Shown one piece after another: positions 8,218 through 16,023 of a stretch of 64,000 bases of DNA. Location: contig CAVUES010000012.1 of assembly GCA_963740555.1 (NCBI GenBank), positions 124,001 through 188,000 of the forward strand, written 5' to 3'. The first letter of the stretch is position 1; every line of letters begins with the position of its first letter. The position numbers and the translations under genes were made by a program. This DNA is from Mayfieldus sp963740555. GTDB taxonomy: Bacteria; Actinomycetota; Thermoleophilia; Solirubrobacterales; 70-9. A model generated the notes under the pieces. It was not told the origin of the DNA. It was given only the letters and a program-made list of their open reading frames with translations, and ran no database searches.

Positions 8218-9987
8218 ATGCTCGCACCGCGCCTATACAGAGCTGGTCTGCTCCTCGCCCTCGCCGCCGCGGTGGTGCTGATGTTCTCCGTCGTCTCGCG
8301 GCCGCTGGCGCTGCGAAGCGACGTCGCCGCCGACGCCTTCGACGGGGGGGAAGCGGCCGCAATCGATCATCAGCTGCTTGCCGTCGCACCCAATCGGGAG
8401 CCGGGGAGCAGGGGAGACACCGCCGCCGCGGAGTTCGTCGCCAAGCACTTCCGGGCGGTACAGGGCGGGTCGGTGTCCGAGCAGCGCTTCAGCGGCGGCT
8501 TCGACGGCAACGACGTGGGGATGCGAAACGTGACCCTGGTGCTCCCCGGCCTCTCCGAGCGCCGCATCGTGATCGTCGCCCCGCGCGACTGCCGCGCAGG
8601 CCCCTGCGCGGCTTCGAGCGGGGCCGCAACCGCCGCGCTTCTGGAGCTGGCTTCCAACTTCGACGGGGCTCGGCACAGCAAGACGCTGGTCTTCGTCTCC
8701 ACCGACGGTTCGGTTGCCGGTGCGGCAGGCGCGAAGCTGCTTGCCGGAGAGCTTCGGGGCTCGCCCGCCGAGGCGGTGATCGTCCTCTCGCAGCCGGGCT
8801 CGGGGTTGGGGCGCCACCCGTTCGTGGTGCCGTGGTCGGCGGGGCCTCAGAGCGCTTCGATGCAGCTCGTGCAGAGCGCCCGCGCCGCCGTCGGCTCGGA
8901 GGTTGGAGGCGAACCGCTTGCCCTCAGCACCTTCCCCAGCCTCTTTCGCCTCGCGATCCCGAGCGGTCTGCAGGAGCAGGCGGTGCTGATCGAGCACGGC
9001 GAGGATGCAATCGGGATCTCCTCGGCCGGCGATCGCCCGCTGCCATCCTCCGGGGACGGCCGCGGCTCCCTCGACCCGGCCGCCCTGGGCAGCTTTGGGC
9101 GAGCCAGCCTCTCGCTGGTCTTCGCCCTCGACAGCCTCCCGAGCCCGCTCGAGCACGGACCGGGTGCCTATCTCCCGCTGGCCGGAAAGCTGATACCGGG
9201 CTGGGCGCTGGCGCTGCTCGCGGCGGCGCTGCTGCTGCCGGTCGGACTCGTATCGATCGACGGTCTCGCCGCGGCCTCACGCTCCGCCGAGCCGGTGCGC
9301 CGGACGCTGCTGTGGACGCTCGGTCGCTCGATTCCGTTCCTCGCCGTCCTCGTCCTTGCCTCAGTGCTGTCTCTGGTCGGCCTCATCCCTCGTCCCGCCT
9401 TTCCGTTCGACCCCCAAAGCCATTCCTTCGGTGTCGGTCCGGCGCTGGTTCTGCTCGTTCTGGTGGCGACGTTCGCCGGCACCGTGTTCGCGACTCGCCG
9501 CCTGGTCCCACCCACCGCCGCTCAGGAAGCGCTCACCCCGGCGATCGGACTGGTGATCTTCGTCTCGATCGCGGTGGTCTGGCTCGTCAACCCTTATCTG
9601 GCTCTGCTGCTCGTTCCGACCGCCCACCTCTGGCTTGCCGCCGCCCTGCCCGAGCTGCGGAGCCAACTCCTGCCGAGCGCGGTCGCTCTGGCGCTTGGCG
9701 TGGTCGTGCCGCTCGTTGCGATCGGCTACCTCGCGTCCAGTCTCGGCGTCGGATGGGCGGTGCCCTGGCAGCTCGTCCTGTTGTTCACCGGCGGCCAGTT
9801 CGGTCTGCCGCTCGCGATCTCCCTAGGAGTGCTCGGTGGATGCCTGATCGCGATCGTCGAGCTGGCTACGCGGGGCCGCGCCGAGGTGCCGGGCGAGCGC
9901 CCCGCCCTACCCCCGCTAGGGAGACACGCCGGCCCCGGCGCGCTCGGTGGCCCTCCCTCGACATCCGTGCCTGGACACAAGTTCTAG
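8218..9987 (+). CDS. Membrane protein with decayed M28 peptidase-like domain
   Basis: 589 residues: an N-terminal TM anchor (about 8-28), an extracytoplasmic domain (about 40-325) and seven or so TM helices from about 330 to 565. The soluble part follows the M28 aminopeptidase layout (RIVIVAPRD, then a Gly/Ala-rich helix LLELASNF, then TLVFVSTDGS). However, the positions that normally hold the zinc ligands and catalytic glutamate have changed: the usual HYD-type motif reads PRD, the D-D/A-S-G stretch reads CAASSGAAT (130-138), and the usual EE reads DG (163-164). It therefore looks catalytically dead and may bind a ligand instead. Divergent from the response regulator. ATG start at 8218. Confidence 0.7.
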   Translation: MLAPRLYRAGLLLALAAAVVLMFSVVSRPLALRSDVAADAFDGGEAAAIDHQLLAVAPNREPGSRGDTAAAEFVAKHFRAVQGGSVSEQRFSGGFDGNDVGMRNVTLVLPGLSERRIVIVAPRDCRAGPCAASSGAATAALLELASNFDGARHSKTLVFVSTDGSVAGAAGAKLLAGELRGSPAEAVIVLSQPGSGLGRHPFVVPWSAGPQSASMQLVQSARAAVGSEVGGEPLALSTFPSLFRLAIPSGLQEQAVLIEHGEDAIGISSAGDRPLPSSGDGRGSLDPAALGSFGRASLSLVFALDSLPSPLEHGPGAYLPLAGKLIPGWALALLAAALLLPVGLVSIDGLAAASRSAEPVRRTLLWTLGRSIPFLAVLVLASVLSLVGLIPRPAFPFDPQSHSFGVGPALVLLVLVATFAGTVFATRRLVPPTAAQEALTPAIGLVIFVSIAVVWLVNPYLALLLVPTAHLWLAAALPELRSQLLPSAVALALGVVVPLVAIGYLASSLGVGWAVPWQLVLLFTGGQFGLPLAISLGVLGGCLIAIVELATRGRAEVPGERPALPPLGRHAGPGALGGPPSTSVPGHKF

Positions 9988-10034
9988 TACCGAGTACTTA
10001 TGAGGGCCAGGGCGTCTGCCGATAGTGGTATCGG
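9986..10034. promoter_or_regulatory. Two short inverted repeats upstream of the FlgM-like gene
   Basis: AGTAC-CGA-GTACT (9986-9998) overlaps the stop codon of the M28-like gene, and CCGAT-AGTGGT-ATCGG (10019-10034) lies 21 bp further on. Both precede the small gene at 10066. They could be operators or weak transcript hairpins. There is no T-run, so termination is unlikely. Purely sequence-based, function unknown. Confidence 0.35.
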
Positions 10035-10065
10035 TAAGGGCATCGGAAGGGATTCCCAGATCGGA

Positions 10066-10275
10066 ATGACACGGAGAATGTCACCCAGACAGCTCAAAGC
10101 TCTGATCCAAACGGGGCACTACCGCATGGAACCGGTGCTGGTCGCTGAGGCCATGCTGGAGCGCCCCGGGGTTCGGGCCTTCCTCGCTCGCGAGGGTGAA
10201 GAGGCTAGGACGGCTGCCGTCAGGTCAGCTGGTCATAGCCCCGCACTCGGAGCTCGCGGCCGCTGGGAGCACTGA
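10066..10275 (+). CDS. Small FlgM-like protein (putative)
   Basis: Short protein of 69 residues from the ATG at 10066 (a GGAAGGG stretch lies about 13 bp upstream). The segment LKALIQTGHYRMEPVLVAEA resembles the C-terminal helix region of FlgM-type anti-sigma factors, which bind the flagellar sigma factor. No flagellar or sigma gene is nearby, so the role is uncertain. The last 18 codons run into the convergent thiL gene, giving a 56-bp tail-to-tail overlap, and their sequence looks non-conserved. An alternative is a small hypothetical protein with a chance resemblance. Confidence 0.45.
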   Translation: MTRRMSPRQLKALIQTGHYRMEPVLVAEAMLERPGVRAFLAREGEEARTAAVRSAGHSPALGARGRWEH

Positions 10276-11206
10276 GCTTCACACCCCCGCCCTCGCCCCG
10301 GACGCAGCGTCCGATCACGGTGAGGGAACCGCCCACTTCGGCAACCGCCGCGCGGGCGCGGTCAAGCGACGCCGGGGGCAGGCAGCAGAGAAGCTCGTAG
10401 TCCTCGCCCCCCCCAGCCGCCAGCTCCAACGGGTCCTCGCCGGTCGCCATCGCCACCTCGCGCACGCCGGCCTGAAGCGGGAGCGCGGCCAGGTCGATCT
10501 CCAGCCCCACGCCGCTCTCGGCGGCGATGTGTCCGGCGTCGGCACCGAGGCCGTCGCTGACGTCGATCATCGCGCTGGCTCCGTTGGCGGCCAGCGCCCT
10601 GCCCTCGGCGAGGCGGGGGCAGGGGTCGAGCAGGCGGGTCCGAAGAGCGGTGGCGAGGTTGTCCGGCACGCCGGCGCCCTCGGCCCCGCGCTCGAGGAGC
10701 AGTAGCGCCGCGGCCGCCCCTCCGAGCTCTCCGGTCACGGCGACCAAGTCGCCGGCGTCGGCGCCCCCACGTCTGACCAGGCTCTCCGCGTCGCGCGCGT
10801 GGCCGACCACGGTCATCGCCACGAACAGCACCGCGGAGCGGCTGATGTCGCCACCGACCAGAGCGGTCCCCGTCCGCGCCGCGAGCCCCTCGGCGCCCTC
10901 GAGCAACTCCAGGCAGCCGGCTTCGTCGAGGTCCTCGGGGACGCCGAGGACGATGTAGGCCTCACCCGGCTGGGCTCCCATCGCGGCAAGGTCGGACAGC
11001 GCAGCGGCGAGGGCCCGGCGCCCGATCGCGTCCAAAGTCGTCGACTCGCGGCGGAAATGCACCCCCTCGACGATCGCGTCGACGGAGGTGGCGGTGACCC
11101 CCTCGGGGGCGGTGATCGCGGCGTCGTCGCCGACCCCGAGCAGGACCCGCGGCCCCGGCTGCGGAAGACGCGCGCGCAGCGCTGCGATCAGATCGAACTC
11201 GCCCAC
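10220..11206 (-). CDS. thiL: Thiamine-monophosphate kinase
   Basis: ATP-dependent kinase converting thiamine phosphate to thiamine diphosphate, the last step of TPP synthesis. The 328 residues cover the whole PurM-like fold: GEFDLIAALR at the N-terminus, GVGDDAAI (Mg/ATP-binding Asp pair), SVDAIVEGVHF, DLAAMGAQP, GGDISRS, and the C-terminal half with MIDVSDGLGADAGHIA and GGGEDYELLCCLP. No other thiamine genes are adjacent. It is divergent from the membrane protein at 11250 with only 43 bp between. No TPP riboswitch is recognisable in that short gap. Confidence 0.95.
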   Translation of the reverse strand: MGEFDLIAALRARLPQPGPRVLLGVGDDAAITAPEGVTATSVDAIVEGVHFRRESTTLDAIGRRALAAALSDLAAMGAQPGEAYIVLGVPEDLDEAGCLELLEGAEGLAARTGTALVGGDISRSAVLFVAMTVVGHARDAESLVRRGGADAGDLVAVTGELGGAAAALLLLERGAEGAGVPDNLATALRTRLLDPCPRLAEGRALAANGASAMIDVSDGLGADAGHIAAESGVGLEIDLAALPLQAGVREVAMATGEDPLELAAGGGEDYELLCCLPPASLDRARAAVAEVGGSLTVIGRCVRGEGGGVKLSAPSGRELRVRGYDQLT

Positions 11207-11249
11207 CCGAACATTGTGAACCGGGCGCGGCTATGCTCGCCCCGGGACC

Positions 11250-12311
11250 TTGGATCGCCCGACCCCACTTCTGCATCGCATCGGGGAGGCCGGCGCGACG
11301 CTCGGCAGGCGCCCCCCGCGGCGCCGGGCCGTGCGCATCGCGTTGCAGGCCAGCATCGGGCTGCTGATCTTCGGTTTCCTGGTCCTCACCGTTGCCCAGC
11401 AGTGGGGCGAGATCAAGGACAAGGGAGTCCACTTCACGCCGATCTGGCTGCTGCCGGGGTTCAGCGTGCTGATCGTCTTCTACGCGTCCGGCGCGCTCGG
11501 TTGGGACCTGCTGTTGCGACTGCTCGGCAACCGCCTCAACCCGGTTCGCGCCCAGGTGGCCTGGGGCCAGCCGCTTCTGGCCCGCTACGTGCCTGGGAGC
11601 GTGCTCTACGTGCTCGCGCGACTGGTGCTCTCCGAACGTGCCGGGGTCCCGCGGCGGATCACCCTGGCCAGCATCGTCTACGAGCAGGCGCTCTCGGCCG
11701 CCTCTGCCACCGCCGTGGCGAGCTATTTCCTCATCAACCACCCCGACCTCCAGGGTCAGCCGTGGCGCTGGGCGGTGCTGCTGGTCGTTCCGGCGGCGGT
11801 CGTCGTCCTGCACCCGCGTGTCTTCGGCCCGCTCGCGAACCGGCTGCTGCACGCGTTCGGACGCGAACCGCTACCGGCGACGATTCCCCTCTGGGGCATC
11901 CTCGTGATGCTGGTCTACTACGCGATCAGCTGGGCCGTCTGCGGCGTCGGCGTCTTCTTCGTCGCTCGCTCGGTTCACGACTTCGGCTTCAACGAGCTGG
12001 CCACGGTGGGCTCGGCGCAGGCCTTCGGCTATCTCGCCGCGTTGGTCACCCTGGTCGCGCCCGCCGGCCTCGGCATCCGCGACGCCGCCTTCGCCTGGGC
12101 CGTGAAGGCGGCCCTGCCGAGCCACAGCTTCGCGGTTGGGGCGGTGATCGCTATCGCCGTGCGCGCGGTGCTGACGGTCGTGGAGCTGCTCTTCGTAGGG
12201 GTTGTCACTGTGGTCGGCCGCCACGAGGCATGGAGCGGGAGCCGGGAGGAGATGGCGCAGGAGGTGCAGGCGGAGGCGAGCGCGATGGCGCCGCGGCCGG
12301 AGTCTGGCTAG
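11250..12311 (+). CDS. LPG-synthase-like integral membrane protein (UPF0104 type)
   Basis: 353 residues with about eight TM helices, matching the membrane half of lysylphosphatidylglycerol synthases (a flippase-like domain often called LPG_synthase_TM). Typical features are the RYVPGSVLYVLARL segment, the small-residue-rich TM helices and GYLAALVTLVAPAGLGIRDAAF. No aminoacyl transferase domain follows, so it is unlikely to make lysyl-lipid itself. A lipid-flipping or unknown transport role is the usual inference. The start is TTG at 11250, chosen because it opens a charged N-terminus before TM1. It is divergent from thiL and convergent with the PBP gene. Confidence 0.82.
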   Translation: MDRPTPLLHRIGEAGATLGRRPPRRRAVRIALQASIGLLIFGFLVLTVAQQWGEIKDKGVHFTPIWLLPGFSVLIVFYASGALGWDLLLRLLGNRLNPVRAQVAWGQPLLARYVPGSVLYVLARLVLSERAGVPRRITLASIVYEQALSAASATAVASYFLINHPDLQGQPWRWAVLLVVPAAVVVLHPRVFGPLANRLLHAFGREPLPATIPLWGILVMLVYYAISWAVCGVGVFFVARSVHDFGFNELATVGSAQAFGYLAALVTLVAPAGLGIRDAAFAWAVKAALPSHSFAVGAVIAIAVRAVLTVVELLFVGVVTVVGRHEAWSGSREEMAQEVQAEASAMAPRPESG

Positions 12312-12328
12312 AGGCCGAAGCCCCTTCG

Positions 12329-14503
12329 TCAACCACCACCGCCAACCCCACCCGTGGGCGGTGGTGGGGGCGCCGGTGTTGTTGTGGTCGTTGGGGGCGC
12401 CGGGGGCGGCTTGGGCGGTTTGGGCGGTTTCGGCGGGGACTTGGGCGGCGACGGCTTCGGCGCCGGTGCCGGCTTCTGGCCCGCGCCGGGCGCGTACAGG
12501 GACGGGTTGTAGCCGTTCTTGCCCGTCTTGTCGGTGGTGGTGGTGCCGGAAGTCGCGCTGCCGCTGGTCGACGAGGAGACGCTGTAGTTGCCGAAGAACG
12601 GCGACCATTGGATGGGCTGGGAGGGTGGCGTGAACGACTCGCAGGGGATACCGGCGTTGACGTAGTAGTCGTGCCAGATCTGGGCCGGGAAGGTGCCGCC
12701 GAAGACCGTGATCCCGTGCACGCTGGTCATCGAGAGGGTCGCCTGCGGGTAGCCGACCCAGACCGCGGTGGTCTGGTTGGGTTGGTAGCCGACGAACCAG
12801 GCGTCGGTGAAGTTATCGGTGGTGCCCGTCTTTCCCGCCTGGCCGGTGCAACCCGTGTAGGCGGCCGTGCCGGTGCCGCCGATGATGTTCTCGTGCAGGA
12901 TCTTGGTCACCTCGTAGGCGACCGCCGGCGAGACCACCCGGTTTGCCTCCGGCTTCTCGGGCTGGTCGACGTGGCCGTCGGGGAAGACCACCTTGCGAAT
13001 CGCAATTGGATCGTGGTGGATGCCGCCGGAGGCCAGGGTTGCGTAGGCGTCGGCCATCTCCAGCGGCGAGACCCCGATCCGCAGCCCGCCGATGCCCTCG
13101 GCCGGAATGCTGTCGAGATGGCTGGTGATGCCCATCTTGTGGGCCATCTGTGTGACCGAGCTGGGACCCATGTCGAGGTCGAGCTGGGCGAAGACCGTGT
13201 TGTCTGAGAGCACCGTGGCCTCGGCGAGGCTGATCGTGCCCGCGTAGCTGTTCTCGGCGGTGGAGACGCTCCAGTGCCCATACTGGGGCAGGTCAAGCTC
13301 GAGGTGGTGGGACTTGTAGTAGGTGCTGTAGGGATTGACGCCGCGGTTGATCGCGTCGGTGAGCACGAAGGTCTTGAACGACGACCCCGGCTGGCGGTGC
13401 CCCTGGGCGGCGAGGTTGTACTGGTTGCTGTTGTAGGAGCCGCTGGAGGCCATCGCCAGGATGTGCCCGTTGGTGGGGTCGATCGAGACCACCGCGCCCG
13501 CCGGGTCGGTCGAGTAGGGAAGCTGGCCGTCGATCGCGTCCCGGCCGTCTTGCTGGAGCCTCGGGTCCAGGGTGGTGTAGATCTTCAACCCCCCCTTGCG
13601 GACCGTGTTGACGCCGTACTTCTCGATCAGCTTGTTCTCGACGTAATCGAAGAAGTAGGGCTCGCGGATGTTGCTGTACTGGTTGGAGCGGTGAAGCTCG
13701 AGCGGGCGCTGGTAGCCCTCGATCGCCCGCTGGTGCGAGATGTAGCCGAGGTTGGCCATCTTCTGGAGCACCTCGTTGCGGCGCTCCTTGGCCCCGACCG
13801 GGTTGAGGAACGGGTTGTACTCGGAGGGCGACTGGGGAATCCCGGCCAGCAGCGCCGCCTGCTCCAGGGTCAGCTTCCAGATCGGCTTCGAGAAGTAGGT
13901 CTTCGCGGCCGCCTGCACGCCGATCGCGGTTCGGCCCTCGATCGTGCCGTAGGACGCGGTGTTCAGGTACTGGCCGAGGATGAAGCGTTTCGAGTGATGG
14001 TCGGCGTAGCAGATCGCGAGCTTGGCCTCGATGATCTTGCGCTCGAGGTCGCGCTTCGGATCGCTGATGTAGAGGTTGCGGACGAGCTGTTGGGTGATCG
14101 TCGATCCACCCTGCACTGCCTTTCCCGCCTGGACGTCCTTGACCGCGGCTCGAAGGATGCCCTCCGGGTCGATGCCCCCGTGCTGGAAGAAGCGCTGGTC
14201 CTCGATCGCGACGGTCGCGTACTGGAGCGAGATCGGGATGCGCTTCCTCGCGACCACCTGGCGCGACGTATCCGACTGGATGAAGCCGAGCCGGCTTCCG
14301 TCGCCGGCGAAGACGATCGAGCTCTGGGGCTGGGAGATCGCCTTCAGCTGATTGCAGGGAGGCGCCTCATCGGCGACGCTGAGCACCCAGGAGCCGGCGG
14401 CGAGAATCGCCGCAGTGACCACCGAGAAGACCACGATCAGGGCCACCGCCAGCTTGGACCGTCTCTTCCCGCGGCGGTGACGCCTGCGCTGCCGCTGCGT
14501 CAT
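12329..14503 (-). CDS. Class A penicillin-binding protein (bifunctional)
   Basis: Peptidoglycan glycosyltransferase and transpeptidase, 724 residues. A basic cytoplasmic tail and one TM (about 18-42) lead to the GT51 domain with catalytic Glu101 (AIEDQRFFQHGG) and GGSTITQQL (132-140). The transpeptidase domain has the active-site Ser374 and Lys377 (SSFK), SDN (433-435) and KTGT (558-561). From about residue 645 the tail is Ser/Thr-rich, then Pro/Lys-rich, then Gly-rich, a common disordered extension in actinobacterial PBPs. It lies 17 bp from the convergent LPG-synthase-like gene. ATG start at 14503. Confidence 0.96.
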   Translation of the reverse strand: MTQRQRRRHRRGKRRSKLAVALIVVFSVVTAAILAAGSWVLSVADEAPPCNQLKAISQPQSSIVFAGDGSRLGFIQSDTSRQVVARKRIPISLQYATVAIEDQRFFQHGGIDPEGILRAAVKDVQAGKAVQGGSTITQQLVRNLYISDPKRDLERKIIEAKLAICYADHHSKRFILGQYLNTASYGTIEGRTAIGVQAAAKTYFSKPIWKLTLEQAALLAGIPQSPSEYNPFLNPVGAKERRNEVLQKMANLGYISHQRAIEGYQRPLELHRSNQYSNIREPYFFDYVENKLIEKYGVNTVRKGGLKIYTTLDPRLQQDGRDAIDGQLPYSTDPAGAVVSIDPTNGHILAMASSGSYNSNQYNLAAQGHRQPGSSFKTFVLTDAINRGVNPYSTYYKSHHLELDLPQYGHWSVSTAENSYAGTISLAEATVLSDNTVFAQLDLDMGPSSVTQMAHKMGITSHLDSIPAEGIGGLRIGVSPLEMADAYATLASGGIHHDPIAIRKVVFPDGHVDQPEKPEANRVVSPAVAYEVTKILHENIIGGTGTAAYTGCTGQAGKTGTTDNFTDAWFVGYQPNQTTAVWVGYPQATLSMTSVHGITVFGGTFPAQIWHDYYVNAGIPCESFTPPSQPIQWSPFFGNYSVSSSTSGSATSGTTTTDKTGKNGYNPSLYAPGAGQKPAPAPKPSPPKSPPKPPKPPKPPPAPPTTTTTPAPPPPPTGGVGGGG

Positions 14504-14553
14504 CGCAAAAAGGGTACTGGGCGCGACCTGCGCGTTCGACGCCTAGGCGTCGT

Positions 14554-15339
14554 CTATGCAAGCAGCCCTGCGCGCTGCAGAGCCGCCTGCGCACGCTCGC
14601 GCAGAGCCGCCTCTTCGTCGCCGACCCGGGTGCGGTCGCGATCGGTCGCCACCTTTACCTCCAATCGGAGGCCCTCGTGCGTCCATTCGGCGATGTGGAC
14701 GGAATCCGCCCCGGCGTCCTTCAGCGCTACCTCGGCGCGATCGAGGTCGGTCGCCGGGGGCACCCAGGCGGAGACGGTGACCGGCGCCGAGCGGTCGCCG
14801 GTCGAGTGGTTGAAGATCGTGCCGCTGACGATGCTGTCGTTGGGGACCACCACGAGGCGGCCGTCGCCGGGATCGATGTAGGTGTAGGAGAGGGTAATGT
14901 CGTCGACGCGCCCGGTCGTCTCCTCGAAGGTGACGCGATCGCCGATCCGGATCGGCTGCGTGATCGCAAGCATCACCCCGGCGACCATGTTGCCGATCGA
15001 CTGGCGGGCGGCGAAGCCGATCACCAGGCCGATCACCGCGCTGGAGGCGAGGATCCCGGTCGCCAGTCGCTTGATCTGCCCGAACTGGCTCAGGGCCAGC
15101 GCCACCCCGATCACGAGGATGACGACGAAGATCAGCCTGCGCACGACGCGCAGCCGGGTGGCGGCCCCGCGCGAGACGCCTCCCTCGGTCATCAGCGCCG
15201 CCATCCGGGTGCCGCGCCCGATCACCAGCCGGTCGACGAGGAAGGCGACGACGATCGCCAGGGCGAGGGTGATCAGGGCCGAGATCTCGTTGCCGTGCTC
15301 GTGCCAGAACGATTTATTGGCGGCCAGGACCAGGTGCAT
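14554..15339 (-). CDS. MscS-family mechanosensitive channel
   Basis: Small-conductance mechanosensitive channel, 261 residues, releasing solutes on hypo-osmotic shock. TM helices lie at about 17-37, 66-85 and 92-115. The pore helix and beta-domain junction reads LVIGFAARQSIGNMVAGVMLAITQPIRIGDRV (in two parts: 102-119 and 120-133), and the beta domain has TYIDPGDGRLVVVPNDSIV, the classic MscS PN motif. A C-terminal alpha/beta domain completes the fold. It lies 50 bp upstream of the PBP gene's start on the same strand, a plausible envelope-related pair. ATG start at 15339. Confidence 0.93.
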   Translation of the reverse strand: MHLVLAANKSFWHEHGNEISALITLALAIVVAFLVDRLVIGRGTRMAALMTEGGVSRGAATRLRVVRRLIFVVILVIGVALALSQFGQIKRLATGILASSAVIGLVIGFAARQSIGNMVAGVMLAITQPIRIGDRVTFEETTGRVDDITLSYTYIDPGDGRLVVVPNDSIVSGTIFNHSTGDRSAPVTVSAWVPPATDLDRAEVALKDAGADSVHIAEWTHEGLRLEVKVATDRDRTRVGDEEAALRERAQAALQRAGLLA

Positions 15340-15390
15340 GTCGTGCCGATCCTTTCATCTGCCATGGCCGATGAGAGAATCGCCTGCTCG

Positions 15391-16023
15391 ATGACGCAGA
15401 CGAAAGCCGTATTTCTCGACGCGCTCGGGACCCTGGTCGAGCTGGAGCCGCCTTGGGTGGGCCTTGGCAAGGCGCTTGGCGACGGCATCCCCGAGCAGCG
15501 CTTGGTCCCCGCGGTGCGCGCCGAGATGGCCTACTACAAGGCCCACAGCCACGAGGGGCGCGACACGGAGTCGCTGGCCGATCTGCGGGCGCGCTGCGCG
15601 GGGCTGCTCTCGCGCGAGCTGGGCGCCGAGGTCAGCGTGGAGACCCTGGTCGACTCGATCCGCTTTGCTCCCTACCCGGACGCCGGCCCGGCGCTGGCAC
15701 AGTTACGCGAGCGGGGCATGAAGCTGGTCTGCGTCTCGAACTGGGATTGCTCGCTGGGCGAGGTGCTCGACCGCTGCGGGCTGGCCTCGCAACTCGACGG
15801 CGCCGTGTCCTCGGCCGAGGCCGGCGCGGGAAAGCCCGACCCGGCGATCTTCGAGGCGGCGCTGGCGCTCGCCGGCTGCAGCGCCGACGAGGCGGTGCAC
15901 GTCGGCGACACGCGCGAGGAAGACGTCGACGGCGCCGAGGCGGCCGGCATCCGCGCACTGCTTCTCGACCGCGACGGCGCCGGTGATATCGCCAGCCTCG
16001 AAGAGGTGGCCCAGAGACTGTGA
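15391..16023 (+). CDS. HAD-superfamily hydrolase
   Basis: 210-residue haloacid dehalogenase-like hydrolase, probably a small-molecule phosphatase. Motif I is FLDALGTLVE (nucleophile Asp, with Leu instead of the second Asp, as in the DAYGTL-type subfamily). Motif II is VSNWD, motif III is the Lys in GKPDPAIF, and motif IV is VGDTREEDVDGAEAAG. The replaced second Asp suggests haloacid dehalogenase-like chemistry or a divergent phosphatase. ATG at 15391 is preferred, and an in-frame ATG at 15364 would add nine residues. Its stop overlaps the next gene's GTG start by 4 bp. Confidence 0.87.
   Translation: MTQTKAVFLDALGTLVELEPPWVGLGKALGDGIPEQRLVPAVRAEMAYYKAHSHEGRDTESLADLRARCAGLLSRELGAEVSVETLVDSIRFAPYPDAGPALAQLRERGMKLVCVSNWDCSLGEVLDRCGLASQLDGAVSSAEAGAGKPDPAIFEAALALAGCSADEAVHVGDTREEDVDGAEAAGIRALLLDRDGAGDIASLEEVAQRL

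Noticed and set aside
5774..8218. An 814-codon plus-strand open frame opposite the HtrA, kinase and response regulator genes
   Set aside because: Mirror image of real minus-strand genes. No motif, and it covers three well-identified proteins.
11207..11249. TPP riboswitch upstream of thiL
   Set aside because: The gap is only 43 bp and lacks the conserved thi-box elements.
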